From positions 52,263,998 to 52,327,997 of the forward strand of contig JACMZG010000008.1 of assembly GCA_018340805.1 (NCBI GenBank): a stretch of 64,000 nucleotides of DNA, in the 5' to 3' direction. The position numbers and the translations under genes were made by a program. Source of the stretch: Microvelia longipes. Taxonomy: Eukaryota > Arthropoda > Insecta > Hemiptera > Veliidae. Below, in pieces: positions 12,844 through 22,680 of this stretch. How positions within the stretch are numbered: position 1 is the first letter of the stretch; every line of letters begins with the position of its first letter. The notes under the pieces were generated by a model. It did no database searches, had not been told where the DNA came from, and saw nothing but the letters and a program-made list of their open reading frames with translations.

Positions 12844-13483
12844 CATAAACAATATTAACATAGATGGCTCACTCAAAGATTTAAAAAAAATATTTGATGA
12901 TATGAGGAGGCTCAAGTAGTACAGTCTAGTGGTGACAGCGTGAATGTGTCAGATATTTTTATTTCTGACATTTTATTTATTTATTTTTATTTAACCAAAC
13001 GAGCTGTTGAGGGTAATCAAGTCTTTCCATCCGCTTTCAGCGCTATAATGATAAGGAGTCGATGGATAAGTGATCCCAAGAAAGCTCTATAAGAATTTCG
13101 TAAATTGGTAAAGATTGAAAAAAATTAATTTCTCACTCTTACTTCAAATTTAAATGTTAAGTCTAAAAACTAAGAATGAATTATTATTTTTTTAAGAAAA
13201 CGATGGTGCTGCTTCGCGTGATGAGGCCCCAAAGTTTTATAAAAAAAATATATCGCGAATACCAGCATACCATAGATTTTGTTTACTTTTATTTTATTTT
13301 ACTAAACGATTGGCAACTGTTTGTTTTTAAAAAAAATACTACAGCACAATCTAGTAGAGAATAGAGCAAATATATTTTTACTACTAGCGCTATTCAAGAC
13401 TCTAGTGATGAGGCCCCCAACTTAAATCATAAACACAACTTGTCAATTGAGTGTTCCTACTACACTCGGGATTGAACATCTAT
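12844..13483 (+). mobile_element. Element E, copy 1
   Basis: A 640-bp insert in family C. It begins CATAAACAATATTAACATAG and ends GAACATCTAT, and similarity to copy 2 (14982-15659) stops at exactly these points. The 8-bp duplication supports a transposition event. There are no terminal inverted repeats; internally there is a subterminal stem (AATATTTGAC/GTCAAATATT in copy 2, decayed here) and the shared GAGCTGTTGAGGGTAAT. No protein frame is conserved between the copies, so it is non-autonomous. An 8-bp duplication fits hAT, P or Merlin-like enzymes, but the ends match none of these clearly. Confidence 0.7.
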
Positions 13484-13491
13484 CTTAGGAT
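13484..13491 (+). repeat. Right 8-bp target-site duplication of element E
   Basis: Exact repeat of the CTTAGGAT at 12836-12843. Confidence 0.75.
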
Positions 13492-14035
13492 TGTCTGATT
13501 GAGCTGAAACCGTCGCAATCGTTTTAGAATGACTTCGACCATATAAGACTACTTCGAGGTTCTTCCGCTTTACGGGCTGCTTTGCTCCGGCGGTTTAGTG
13601 GAAGCCATTTTTGTCCTGTCTCTCTGGGACAGCAGGCTTACCAGGATGGAGCAAGAGGTAGAGGCCTATCTTTTATTACTATGTCCCCTCTAACACTACT
13701 AAACCCAACAGATATCGTTACAAGTCTTTGACTGACGTAACATATATACAAGATTATATATATTGTATACTGTTTGCGCCATTTGTGATGGTTCGATTGG
13801 CTGAAATTGTCTTAATCGATTCAGCTAGCCGTTCAGCCTGAAACACAACCTAATGTTTAAAAGCCATTTCAAGTTTCAAAAAAAATTTTTTTTTTTCATG
13901 ACGTCTAACTTTGATTGAATGACGTATAATGTTTTTATAAACAATAGGCCTCGTAACCTCCTCAACATCTCGCGATTTGCAAAGTTTTCGTTTCAATTTG
14001 AGAACGCCTTCGAGAGTTATCGTTCGCCATACGAA

Positions 14036-14054
14036 AGGGTTAGAACTCTTACTA

Positions 14055-14099
<45 letters not shown>

Positions 14100-14205
14100 T
14101 ATATATATATATTATATACAATATATATAACTTTTTTGGACATATATTTTTGTTATCAGGAAGCCAATAGAACCGATTCCACTCACTCCCACCCTCAACT
14201 TCCGT
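14036..14205. repeat. 170-bp microsatellite-bearing insert in family C
   Basis: Family C copy 2 reads straight from CGCCAT into CCGAACAACC, but here 170 bp including a (TA)n tract (14053-14138) intervene. The insert is flanked by CATACGAA (14028-14035) and CATCCGAA (14206-14213), a possible 8-bp duplication with one mismatch. The frames across it encode only Ile-Tyr runs. Confidence 0.5.
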
Positions 14206-14256
14206 CATCCGAACAACCTCATAAGCGTCATTTTCATTATAAAAATTCGCTAAAAA

Positions 14257-14614
14257 CATATAAATATAATTATAAATATCAAAAAATGTAATTTAGACAC
14301 TTACGTTGAAATTTTAAAGTTATAAATTCTATTATTGTTTTTAATTTTTAATGTTAATAAATCGAATGCCCGATTTTTCGAATGTCAATTAAGCAATTTT
14401 AATGGGAAGATTAGTTAAGAATGAGCCATTAAGTGTTAGGTTTCTCGAAAGTGTAATAAGTGGATAACCTACCATTAAATTATGAAGACTTAAATGGATG
14501 ATCAAAAATAAAATGAGTTTTGAAGATACATTTATTTGTTATTTCTTTAATGACTGATTAAAAAGTCAGTTCATTCTATTTGTTTACATAGGGATGTATT
14601 GATTTAATCATAGA
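14257..14614. other. AT-rich intergenic DNA
   Basis: Nothing recognised between family C and family F. Confidence 0.5.
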
Positions 14615-14981
14615 GATATATTACTTGATTACTATATCATTGTTTACCCTACTACTATATTACTACTATTATAGGGGCCTATTGGCTGAATTTTTGAATA
14701 TCGAAAAATAACCTGACTACCTTTGACTATCAATAATCAAATGAACTGAACAAAATTACAGTGAATTATATAGTAGAACGCTGAATTATAAATCAAAACA
14801 CAAACAATATGCAGGAAGCCGAAAAAAATTGATTTCTTATAACCTTAACTTACTCTTAAAAGAGGTTTCATTGAGGTTACATAGAGTCTCTGAGAGCCCC
14901 AAAATATTGTTTCAGGACTCTCAATGTATTGAGATAAGCTATACCCCCTCTAGTATATATCTGTATGGATTTAATCAGGGG
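14615..14981 (+). repeat. Family F, copy 1
   Basis: Shares with 47592-47925 the order ATCGAAAAA..ACCTG, AATCAAAT, CAGGAAGCC, AATTGATTT, TCATTGAGGTTACA, GAGAGCCCC, CTCTCAATGTATTGAGATA and CCCCCTCTAGTAT. No coding frame. Element E copy 2 begins directly at its end. Confidence 0.65.
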
Positions 14982-15659
14982 CATAAATATACAATATTAA
15001 CATAGATGGTCACTCAAAAAATTTAAAAAAAGAAATATTTGACGGAATGCAAAAGGCACTTGTATTACACTTTAGGGATGGAAGCGTAAAACTGTCAAAT
15101 ATTTTTGTTAATCAATCAACGAGCTGTTGAGGGTAATGAAGTCTTACCATCCGCTATTCAGCGCTAGAATGATGGGAAGACTATGGATGAGTGAACCCAT
15201 TTAAACTCTATAAAATGTTTTGCATAAACTGGTAAAAAGTGAATAATGTAATTATTCTCACTCTTTATTTCCATACCGCCCCCACTTGGATTCTAACCTC
15301 TAATGTCAAAGTTTATTTTTTTGAGTTTCCTTGACTTATCCGATTGCGCCAACCTGAGATGTTATACTTAGGTCGCAAATTTAAATCTTAAGTCTAAAGG
15401 ACTCAAAATGATGTTATTATTTTCTTAAGAAAACGACGACACTGTTCCGCGTCATGGGACCCCTAAATTATAAAAAACAAAAATACATCACGAATATTAT
15501 TAATATATTGGCAACTGTTAGAATTAAAAAATACTACTGCAAAATCTAAAAGAGAATAGACCAAATAGGTTCTTACTACAAGCGCTCTGCCCAACTTAAA
15601 TCATGAACACAAACTTGTCAATTAAGTGTTCTTAAAACACTTGAAAGTGAAACATCTAT
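14982..15659 (+). mobile_element. Element E, copy 2
   Basis: A 678-bp direct copy of 12844-13483, with the same ends (CATAAA and CATCTAT) and the landmarks ACATAGATGG, GAGCTGTTGAGGGTAATGA, CATCCGC, GCGCTAGAATGATGGG, TTGGCAACTGTT and ACTTGTCAATTAAGTGTTC. It carries about 100 extra bases around 15275-15370 (GGATTCTAACCTC) missing from copy 1. No matching target-site duplication was seen at its borders. Confidence 0.65.
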
Positions 15660-15834
15660 AGTAATACTGTTTATCTATGATCAAGGGGATCCACCTTCCT
15701 GTGTGCGGGTTCTACAGCATTTGATTTTGCTTATTAAATTTAATAAGGCGTAAGTACATGCTTTTACAATTTAAGTTAAATAAATTCTTACAGTAATTTT
15801 TTAACTCTGCAGAGCACCGAATTTGTTTTTATAA

Positions 15835-16060
15835 TAATCACTTAACATGGATCACTAATGTTAAGCAGTATTGATAGTGGCCAGTGACTGTATGGGTGAT
15901 CCTTGGGAATAAAACGAATGCTTGCCATCTGAGGACGACCAAAGCGAGTCCGAAGCGCGGAGGATGACCATAGCGAATCTGATGTGATGAGAAAAAGCTC
16001 CGCGGTACCCCGAATTCGGTTTTATAACTGTTGTCGTTAGAAATAGTAGTTTTGCGCTTT
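15835..16060 (+). repeat. Family A fragment with 5S-like module
   Basis: GTTAAGCAG at 15860 begins a 50-bp module similar to the box A to box C region of 5S rRNA, including TATGGGTGAT and TTGGGAATA. It is followed by the tail motifs GAGGACGACCAAAGCGAGTC and GATGACCATAGCGAATC and by the final GCGGTACCCCGAATTCGG. It ends close to the 3' end of the minus-strand gene. Confidence 0.65.
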
Positions 16061-16141
16061 CAACAAAACAGTGTGATGAGGACTAAGAAGACGTAATAAA
16101 TAATTTTGTCAATATTTTCTTAGTATAATTTAGTTATATTT

Positions 16142-16147
16142 TATTCA
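16142..16147 (-). terminator. Poly(A) signal of the 540-aa gene
   Basis: AATAAA on the minus strand about 40 bp after the stop codon; a second AATAAA overlaps the bases just after the stop (about 16180-16185). Position fits a short 3' untranslated region. Confidence 0.45.
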
Positions 16148-16186
16148 TATTTTTTGGATTATTAATTTGCCAACTATGGTTTATTG

Positions 16187-17809
16187 CTAATCAGACCCAC
16201 CTTTTTTTCTTGAAAACATCCTAAAAATACCCCAAGTTGATTGACTAATAGGTTTTTCTAAAACAGATTTGTCTATGTAAGCTTCATTCTTCTGCAAATA
16301 TGCTCTAGCATTAGATTGCTCTGTATTAATATTGCTTTGCAATAGGTAATCGTTACTTTTATTTAAATTTAAGTCACCGTTTTCCAATGCTGAACTAAAC
16401 TGTTGTGCAAACGGATAACTTGCTACTAAACTATTACTCTTCACACTTCCTCTTCCAAAAAAGAAAATTTCTTCATTATTTGTATTTGGTGGTGCTTCAA
16501 TAGCAGTATTACAATTATAGTATTTATCATTATTATTTTCATTGCTTCCTAAATTTGAATCAACAATATCCGTATTACAGTCGGTATAAATGTCACAACT
16601 TAACTCCTTGCCCGAATCATCAAAAGTTTCTTCATTATTATCTACATAAGTTGTAAAATTGTTAATTAAACGGACTGAATCAATATTCTCTTGATTACTC
16701 TGTGTACCGCAATTAATTACAGAACCACCCAATGCATTATTCATTGTATCATTTGACGAAGAATTATTATAAGTATTATTGAGTTTATTATTGCTCAAAT
16801 TTGTATAATTGTATTCAGAAATGGGTGAATTTGGAACGTTGATATTATTAGAAATTGCATTGCTGTCAAAATCATTTAAGTCATTATGAGATGATTCAAC
16901 ATTCGATAAATTGTTTAAAAGAAACCCACTATCAGTTATCATTTCTTCTAATACGTTATTATTATTAATTTGCTGTAAAATTTCATTGATCTCTGCATCA
17001 ATATCTTCAGTCAAATTTTTTATTAATTTGTTATTATTTACTGTTTTAATTGTACCATCATCATTCTTCGTGGGATTAATTTGTTCATTTAGTGATGCGT
17101 CATTTTCAATTACTTCAATTTGATCTGATGTAGTGAAATCGACATTCTTGTCCACTTCCATTTCTCGAGTTGCATGAAAATCTAACGGGCAAAGTTTATA
17201 CTCATGCTCTTGAAATTGACAAAGCAAAGCTTTTTCATTACTATCATCTGCTTTTCTTTTAAGCAGTTTTGCAGTTTTAATAATATTATTTGTAATAATT
17301 TTCCCATCTGTAAACTTCTGATAATTGCTAGTGGTTTCATTATATTTATCCGCGATGAAAGATTTATTTGCGCAAGTGACTTCTTCACTTTCTTTGCAAG
17401 TATTTAATTCTGATTTTTCATCCAAGTCCGAATATACTGATCTAGTCCTTAACGTATATATAATATTCCTATCATCGCTGCTATTTTGGTTATCTGTTTT
17501 TACTCCTACATATTTTTTTAGTAAATATTTACTTACTCGAAAAGAACCTTTAGGCTTCTTTGTATTTTTTAAATCAGTTCTTTCGATTTCACTAAATTTA
17601 TTATTACTAATTCTGCTATCGATTTGATTTCCGGCAGTCAACCTTTTAAATTCTTTAGCCTCAGAATGATCTACTCCTGACTCACAAATTTCTGGTGACG
17701 ATCTTATTACAGATTTAAGATCACATAACCAGCCTAATCTTCTTCTTTTGCTCTGTAGTTCGACATCATTGACTGATTCGTTTAAACGTTTCCTGTTCTG
17801 TTTTGGCAT
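16187..17809 (-). CDS. Unrecognised Asn-rich nuclear protein, 540 aa
   Basis: This is the only long open frame in the window, and 540 codons without a stop in such AT-rich DNA is far beyond chance. The first Met opens a basic N-terminus with RKR at residues 6-8 and SKRRR at 20-24, a good bipartite nuclear-localisation signal. A second basic stretch (SKYLLKKYVGVK) lies near residues 93-104. The middle, from about residue 250 to 440, is rich in Asn, Asp and Ser and looks disordered. The C-terminus regains order with AYLQKNEAYIDKS and ends WGIFRMFSRKKGGSD. There is no signal peptide, membrane segment or known catalytic motif. On the minus strand TTTTACAG lies about 50 bp upstream, so a spliced 5' untranslated exon is possible. 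It could be a single-exon gene, the last exon of a larger one, or a young retrocopy. The function is unknown. Confidence 0.75.
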   Translation of the reverse strand: MPKQNRKRLNESVNDVELQSKRRRLGWLCDLKSVIRSSPEICESGVDHSEAKEFKRLTAGNQIDSRISNNKFSEIERTDLKNTKKPKGSFRVSKYLLKKYVGVKTDNQNSSDDRNIIYTLRTRSVYSDLDEKSELNTCKESEEVTCANKSFIADKYNETTSNYQKFTDGKIITNNIIKTAKLLKRKADDSNEKALLCQFQEHEYKLCPLDFHATREMEVDKNVDFTTSDQIEVIENDASLNEQINPTKNDDGTIKTVNNNKLIKNLTEDIDAEINEILQQINNNNVLEEMITDSGFLLNNLSNVESSHNDLNDFDSNAISNNINVPNSPISEYNYTNLSNNKLNNTYNNSSSNDTMNNALGGSVINCGTQSNQENIDSVRLINNFTTYVDNNEETFDDSGKELSCDIYTDCNTDIVDSNLGSNENNNDKYYNCNTAIEAPPNTNNEEIFFFGRGSVKSNSLVASYPFAQQFSSALENGDLNLNKSNDYLLQSNINTEQSNARAYLQKNEAYIDKSVLEKPISQSTWGIFRMFSRKKGGSD

Positions 17810-19067
17810 GTTATATTTTTCTTTGTTTGATTAAAATTCTTTCTCAGGTTTATTACTGTAAAATTAAATTTAGTTTTATTGATTAATCTTTAAAGCGTAA
17901 TACATATCCATACGTCCTTTTAAGAAGATAAATAGAGATCACTAAGAACATCCGAGGTATCGATAAACAATCAAGAAGTTAACACTACACGGTAGCTGTG
18001 CTACTTTGCACCGCTATAATTAAAAAAGGTTCAAACGTATTACGGTACGGCGGGTGGTTTCATACCACTGAGAGACTTAAATAAACACAAGAGGGTTAGC
18101 GTATAAAATTTTAGCGTAAGTTTTCAATTATTAACATATAATGAAGCCTCTATGGGTATATTTTGTTCTTTGGTACTTAAAATTAGTACTAACAAGAACC
18201 AATATATATAAGTCGTTCAAAGCCAAATTTAGTATGGATAAAATAGTGAATTAGATACCTGATTATTCTTCCTTCAGTAGATTTGTAAATGATTATTTGA
18301 TCGTTAAATAAATTTCATGCGTAAGAAACTAAGGGATAATTTTATAAATATTATTCTTTAAAAAAAAATTATTTATTTTTTTTATTTTTTTTAACGATTA
18401 ATGTGTTTTGACATCACAACGTCATGATTGTTTTTATCAAAAACTATAAATACACCACATCACTCTATTGGGTTCCAGCCTAAAACTATTTTTATCAGTA
18501 TCAGCAGATACTGATAAGAATGTTTAGTCTTTTTTAATTAAAAAGAATAAACTCTCTTTTATTATTATTATTATTATTTTAAGTTTCGTTTTCAACTTGT
18601 AGCAACAATAAACGTTGAATAAAACCAAACAAACTAAGGCTGATATATGATGTAGTTGCAAACATACGAGGTCTTAATGACTACACTATAAAGTACATAA
18701 TGATATGGCTGTTTTTAAAACAAAACCAGGAGCACTACAATATGGCAAGTATACAAAAATGGAGATACGCACCACAACAATACCAGAAGTAAAAATTTAC
18801 TAAGAATTAAATAACATATAACTACAAAATATAAATTTATAGTTCAGATAGCTCAGGAGTAGTATTGAAGTATTTTATTACTCTTTACCACAAAATATTA
18901 AAGATATTGTTAAGTGTATTCTATTTATTTTTGGTTTATTTTATTAAAATATATATGACCTCAAGCTACTGTATATTTTTTTATTTATTGGAAAATAAAA
19001 AAGTGTTATTTTTTTTTAATTTTTATACTATAATTTATATTATTTATTTATGATCAGTAAATCCCCT
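17810..19067. other. Upstream region of the 540-aa gene and AT-rich DNA
   Basis: The minus-strand gene would be transcribed from here. No clear core promoter was identified. A possible 3' splice site (TTTTACAG read on the minus strand) lies near 17860. The rest is AT-rich, with an ATT trinucleotide run near 18560 and a CAGTATC/GATACTG hairpin near 18495. Confidence 0.4.
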
Positions 19068-19165
19068 TTCCCAAAAAAGTACCTCCCTCCACTCCCTCCA
19101 TCCACTCCCTCCATCCATGATCTCAATCTCATAAGCTCATTTTTCGCTAAAAGTAAAAAGATCAT
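19068..19165 (+). repeat. Family C terminal scrap with CTCCATCCA repeats
   Basis: Short direct repeats of CCACTCCCTCCAT are followed by CTCATAAGCTCATTTTTCG and CTAAAA, resembling the end of family C at 14170-14256. Confidence 0.4.
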
Positions 19166-19857
19166 TAATAATAAAGTTATCTTTAGATATTTGATCAATA
19201 TCTCAACTAAACGAAACCTAATGCTGTCAAAATAATCCAACCACCCTTGTTAAGCTCAGACTAATTAACAAAACACAACTTTGTGAGGAACAACAAATCT
19301 GAAGACACCAACACCCTGTTTATAAACAATCTGTTGTTAGAAACTTTGTTTCTGCTTGAAATTTTCAAAAGTTAAACTCGTAACCGAATTATGTTTGAAC
19401 AGTATTGTAACAAGATTTGATTATTACCTGTGAAAGTGTTTGACTGTTTAAGAGCATTTTATTGCATTTAATACAATTTAAAAATAATTATTAAGATAAT
19501 ATAATTTGCTGGCTTTTTCCAAGTAACAAAATTAAAATTAAATTTGGAAGTTACCAAATTAAACCTTACTATACAAAATCTTTTATCCAACTACAAAATC
19601 TTTCTTAAAAGTTTAATTGTTTATGGGCAATAGTATTTTAGGGAAGTGAGGTGATATGTAATGTATCGTTTTTAATACATCTTTTAAATCGCATACCAAA
19701 ATCTACCCTACTACTTGCGTGCTGAGTTCAACTATAGAGTTCCGATGTTTCATAGAGAATATATAGAGAATCATAGAGAATTTTGGTATAAATAATAAAG
19801 GATTGTCTTCAAATTCAGGTCTAGTTTATACTTGAAAATTATAGTTTAGTTTATACT
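19166..19857. other. AT-rich intergenic DNA
   Basis: Nothing recognised. Confidence 0.5.
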
Positions 19858-20203
19858 TTTTACTCTTTCTATTTATACCGTAGGCATATAGGAAAAGCAT
19901 TGGGTTTGGAAAAAAATCCAAAACAGGGAAGTCACTGGAATTATTTGTTTCAGGTGTTTTTAAGGCCTACTGAGTGGTTTTCAAAAAGTTGTCTGTCTAT
20001 ATTTGTGTTCATTTGTGTATGTATGTGTGCGTTTATGTGTCTGTTATCTTTGTAGATCCTTGTGTATTTGTGCTAGAGAGATGAAACTTTGAACAAAAAT
20101 CAGTCTACCGCTGTAGTTGTGCTATTCATAAAATATTTTATGACGTCATTAACTAGCATGAATGACTCAGCAAAAACATCAATATACGTATGTACACTTT
20201 AAT

Positions 20204-20216
20204 AATAAATAAGATC
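20204..20216 (+). repeat. Left target-site duplication of the I-group LINE
   Basis: AATAAATAAGATC is repeated exactly at 22484-22496. The leading A residues could belong to the LINE tail, so the true length is 11-13 bp. Confidence 0.75.
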
Positions 20217-20349
20217 CTTTGACCTAGAACAAATTATAACCCCTCCTGTAAAAATACTTCAATTTGCTGACGGCATACTTATTATACTATAAACAACAAA
20301 ATAAATGACCTGATAACTGACCTAACTAACACCCTAAAACAAATACAGA

Positions 20350-20553
20350 ATGGACAAACTTACTGGGTTAGAACTATCCCAAGACAAATCTGAATGTTGC
20401 ATCTTTACAAGACGTAACAATATTCTTCTTGATGACGAGATTCTTTTTGACAACATAAAAATAAAAAGAAAAACAGTTAGATTTCTAGGACTCTACCTTG
20501 ACCAAAAACTGACATTGGAAAGACCATATAAATACAGTAGTCTCAAAATGTGA
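20350..20553 (+). pseudogene. Reverse transcriptase thumb-region fragment
   Basis: A 67-codon open piece of the LINE polyprotein. It contains GLELSQDKSE followed by TVRFLGLYLDQKLT, the pattern that follows the catalytic Asp box in I-group and related reverse transcriptases. It is bounded by stops, so it is not a separate gene. Confidence 0.8.
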
Positions 20554-21131
20554 AAATACCTTAACATCATGAAAATGGTCAGCAATAAAGCATGGGGATG
20601 TGACCCAAAAACTCTTATTACATTTTATAGGGCAACAATACGGGCATGCATAGACTTTGCCCCCCCATTTACGGTAATGCCAAACAATATTTACTTACAA
20701 AACTAGACCGTTTACAATACAGGCTTTAAGATTATGTATGGGATATCTTAAATCCACACCAATAACAAATATACATACTGAATTGCTCAGAACCACCACT
20801 TAACATACGAAGACAATATCTGACTGACAAACACCTCATCAAATATATACTTCTGAACAATCTCTTTACTCAACTATTGTCATTTAATCAACAAAAATAA
20901 ATAATAATTCATCGATACTGGCGACATAAAACACCTCCATTACATATAAATAGCTAAAACTATTACAACCTCACCTCAACCAAAGTATATACCAACATAA
21001 ATTACTCCCGCTATCAAATTTCTTTTTGAAGATATCTACCAAACAATAGCATAAACATACCAAAACTCACTTATCCGTACAACAACATAACTTTCCATGA
21101 ACAACTATACAATATACATCCACAACCCACC

Positions 21132-21580
21132 TACTTAATATTTACCGACGGATCAAAACAACAAGACAAAACTGGTTACTCGTATTATGACTTACAACTA
21201 AAAATTGGTCAAAGTTTTTCATGCCACAGTTCACTAACATATTTACATTAGAAAGCTTAGGATCTTACAATCTCTTACATTAAAAAACATTACAAAATAC
21301 TCAAAACAAATACACTATTGCTTGCGACAACCAAGGAATACTTACAAAACTATCCAACATTTCACTCACTTGCAAAATGGATCACATATATATGCATATC
21401 CTACAAGAAATAAACGAACTGACCAAACAATACAAACAAATAGACTTTATATGGGTAAAATCACACTCTGGAGTCCAGGGAAATGAACAAGCTGATCTCC
21501 TTGCAAAAAAGCCAACAAGACCATCGAGATATAAAATACCTGCAAGTGATCTTATATCAGTATCAAAAAAGAAATGCTAG
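21132..21580 (+). pseudogene. RNase H domain fragment of the LINE
   Basis: Contains IFTDGSK, ACDNQ and KSHSGVQGNEQADLLAK, which carry the catalytic acids and the conserved His of retroelement RNase H. A stop and at least one frameshift lie between about 21240 and 21310, so the domain is broken. Confidence 0.85.
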
Positions 21581-21990
21581 AAGACTGGAACACCAACTCA
21601 ACGAAGAACCAGAAAAGGGGAAAATTTTTAAAGAAATCATCAAGATAGTTCCCGCTAAACCTTGGTTCTGGAAATCGAGACTGTCAAGAAGAGATATTGT
21701 CTGCATAAACAGATTAAGAAGTCAACATGCCAGATGCATTCAATATCACTACAAGATTGGGTTAAGCGACTCCCCAGCATGCCACTCCTGCCGACATAGA
21801 CGAAACAGTAGAAACACATCCTACTAGACTGCACAAAATACAAGACAGAACGGACAAAATTATATCAAGATGTCAAACTTCAAGATATTCAAGACAATAC
21901 TGAAAAAATCAAGACTCTTCTCAAAATTAAAAAATATAATAAATACACTCAAATTCGTAAATAAAATTAACTATTCCCCTTAGCCTCAAA
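21581..21990 (+). pseudogene. LINE C-terminal region with zinc-knuckle-like cysteines
   Basis: The piece RRDIVCINRLRSQHARC is followed by PACHSC, and after a shift by DETVET and LLDCTKYKTERT. This matches the Cys-rich C-terminus that follows RNase H in related LINEs. The frame breaks near 21800. Confidence 0.7.
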
Positions 21991-22483
21991 AAAAAAAATA
22001 GAGACCAAACCTTAACAGTTAAACCCCAAACGTAAAAAAAAATATAACATAACCTTTACCCAGGACCCGCGTGTCCGATCAACCTAATTGAGGTTTTTCT
22101 GTGGTTTCCTCAATTTTACAGGCAAATGCCAGGTTGAATCATTAAAAGTCAGTCCACAGACTGCATAGGCAACCTTTTTGAAACTCCTGCAAACTACCTA
22201 TACAATATAATCCTATTCAAAACACCACCAAAAATACCTTTTGACAATCCCCCAAAAAAAAAAAATAAAAAAAAATACCCAAACCAAAAAATATAAAATT
22301 ATCCTTGACCCAAACAAACCCCCTCACACCCCAAAAAATAATCAAATTTATACCACAAAAATAACAAATAAATAAATAAAATAAAGAGGCACAATTACCC
22401 TAATCAATAAATATAATATGGCTCCGGTATACACAAAATAAATATTGTATTACTTTTGCCAATAAAGAACTTGTTTAAAAAAA

Positions 22484-22496
22484 AATAAATAAGATC
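22484..22496 (+). repeat. Right target-site duplication of the I-group LINE
   Basis: Exact repeat of 20204-20216, immediately after the A-rich tail. Confidence 0.75.
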
Positions 22497-22680
22497 ACTA
22501 AGTTTCGTTTCTATACGACAAGAATATGTATGATTTTTGTTGAATCATAAAAGTTAAGCAGCACTGGGCGTGGTCAGAATGAAACGGATGAATGTACTAT
22601 CTGAAGAAGAGCTAAGCGAGTCCGAAGACATGCTGCAGTATAAATTTGGCGAAATATCTAATATCTAGTAAATAGATATT

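Larger units (their letters stand above)
12780..14256 (+). mobile_element. Family C element, copy 1, interrupted
   Basis: Sections 12790-12843 and 13484-14256 are collinear with 25110-25716, which lacks two inserts present here. Landmarks include CACTTAGGAT, GTCGCAATCGTT, CATATAAGACTAC, CTTACCAGGAT, TCTAACACTACT, CATGACGTC, GAGAGTTATCGTTCGCCAT and a final AAAATTCGCTAAAAAC. Like copy 2 it lies just downstream of a GC-rich D block, so D and C probably belong to one element. No transposase frame is visible. Confidence 0.65.
20217..22483 (+). mobile_element. 5'-truncated I-group non-LTR retrotransposon, decayed
   Basis: The remnant starts inside the reverse transcriptase. The catalytic box at 20263-20274 reads FADG in place of the usual Y/FADD, and a stop follows. 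Next come thumb-like pieces GLELSQDKSECC and VRFLGLYLDQKLT (20350-20553). An RNase H domain follows with IFTDGSK (first Asp at 21147), ACDNQGIL (Asp at 21326) and WVKSHSGVQGNEQAD (21452-21496). A C-terminal zinc-binding segment, CHSC...LLDCTKYKTE, spans 21775-21855 across a frameshift. The RT plus RNase H order is typical of the I group of arthropod LINEs. The 3' untranslated region contains GACCCGCGTGTCCG and CAATTTTACAGGCAAATGCC and ends AATAAAGAACTTG plus an A-rich tail. Several stops and frameshifts make it inactive. Confidence 0.9.
19858..22680 (+). repeat. Family A copy split by a LINE
   Basis: The left part 19858-20216 has the head ATACCGTAGGCATATAGG, AAAGCATTGGGTTTGG, CTGAGTGGTTTTCA, the TG-rich stretch and TGACGTCA (20141-20148). 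The right part 22484-22680 resumes with CACTAAGTTTCGTTTC, a truncated 5S-like module at 22553-22587 and the tail GAGCTAAGCGAGTCCGAAG. Removing the LINE restores the order seen at 59640-59900. Confidence 0.75.

Noticed and set aside
13850..14259. Frames rich in Ile-Tyr repeats
   Set aside because: They are translations of TA microsatellites.
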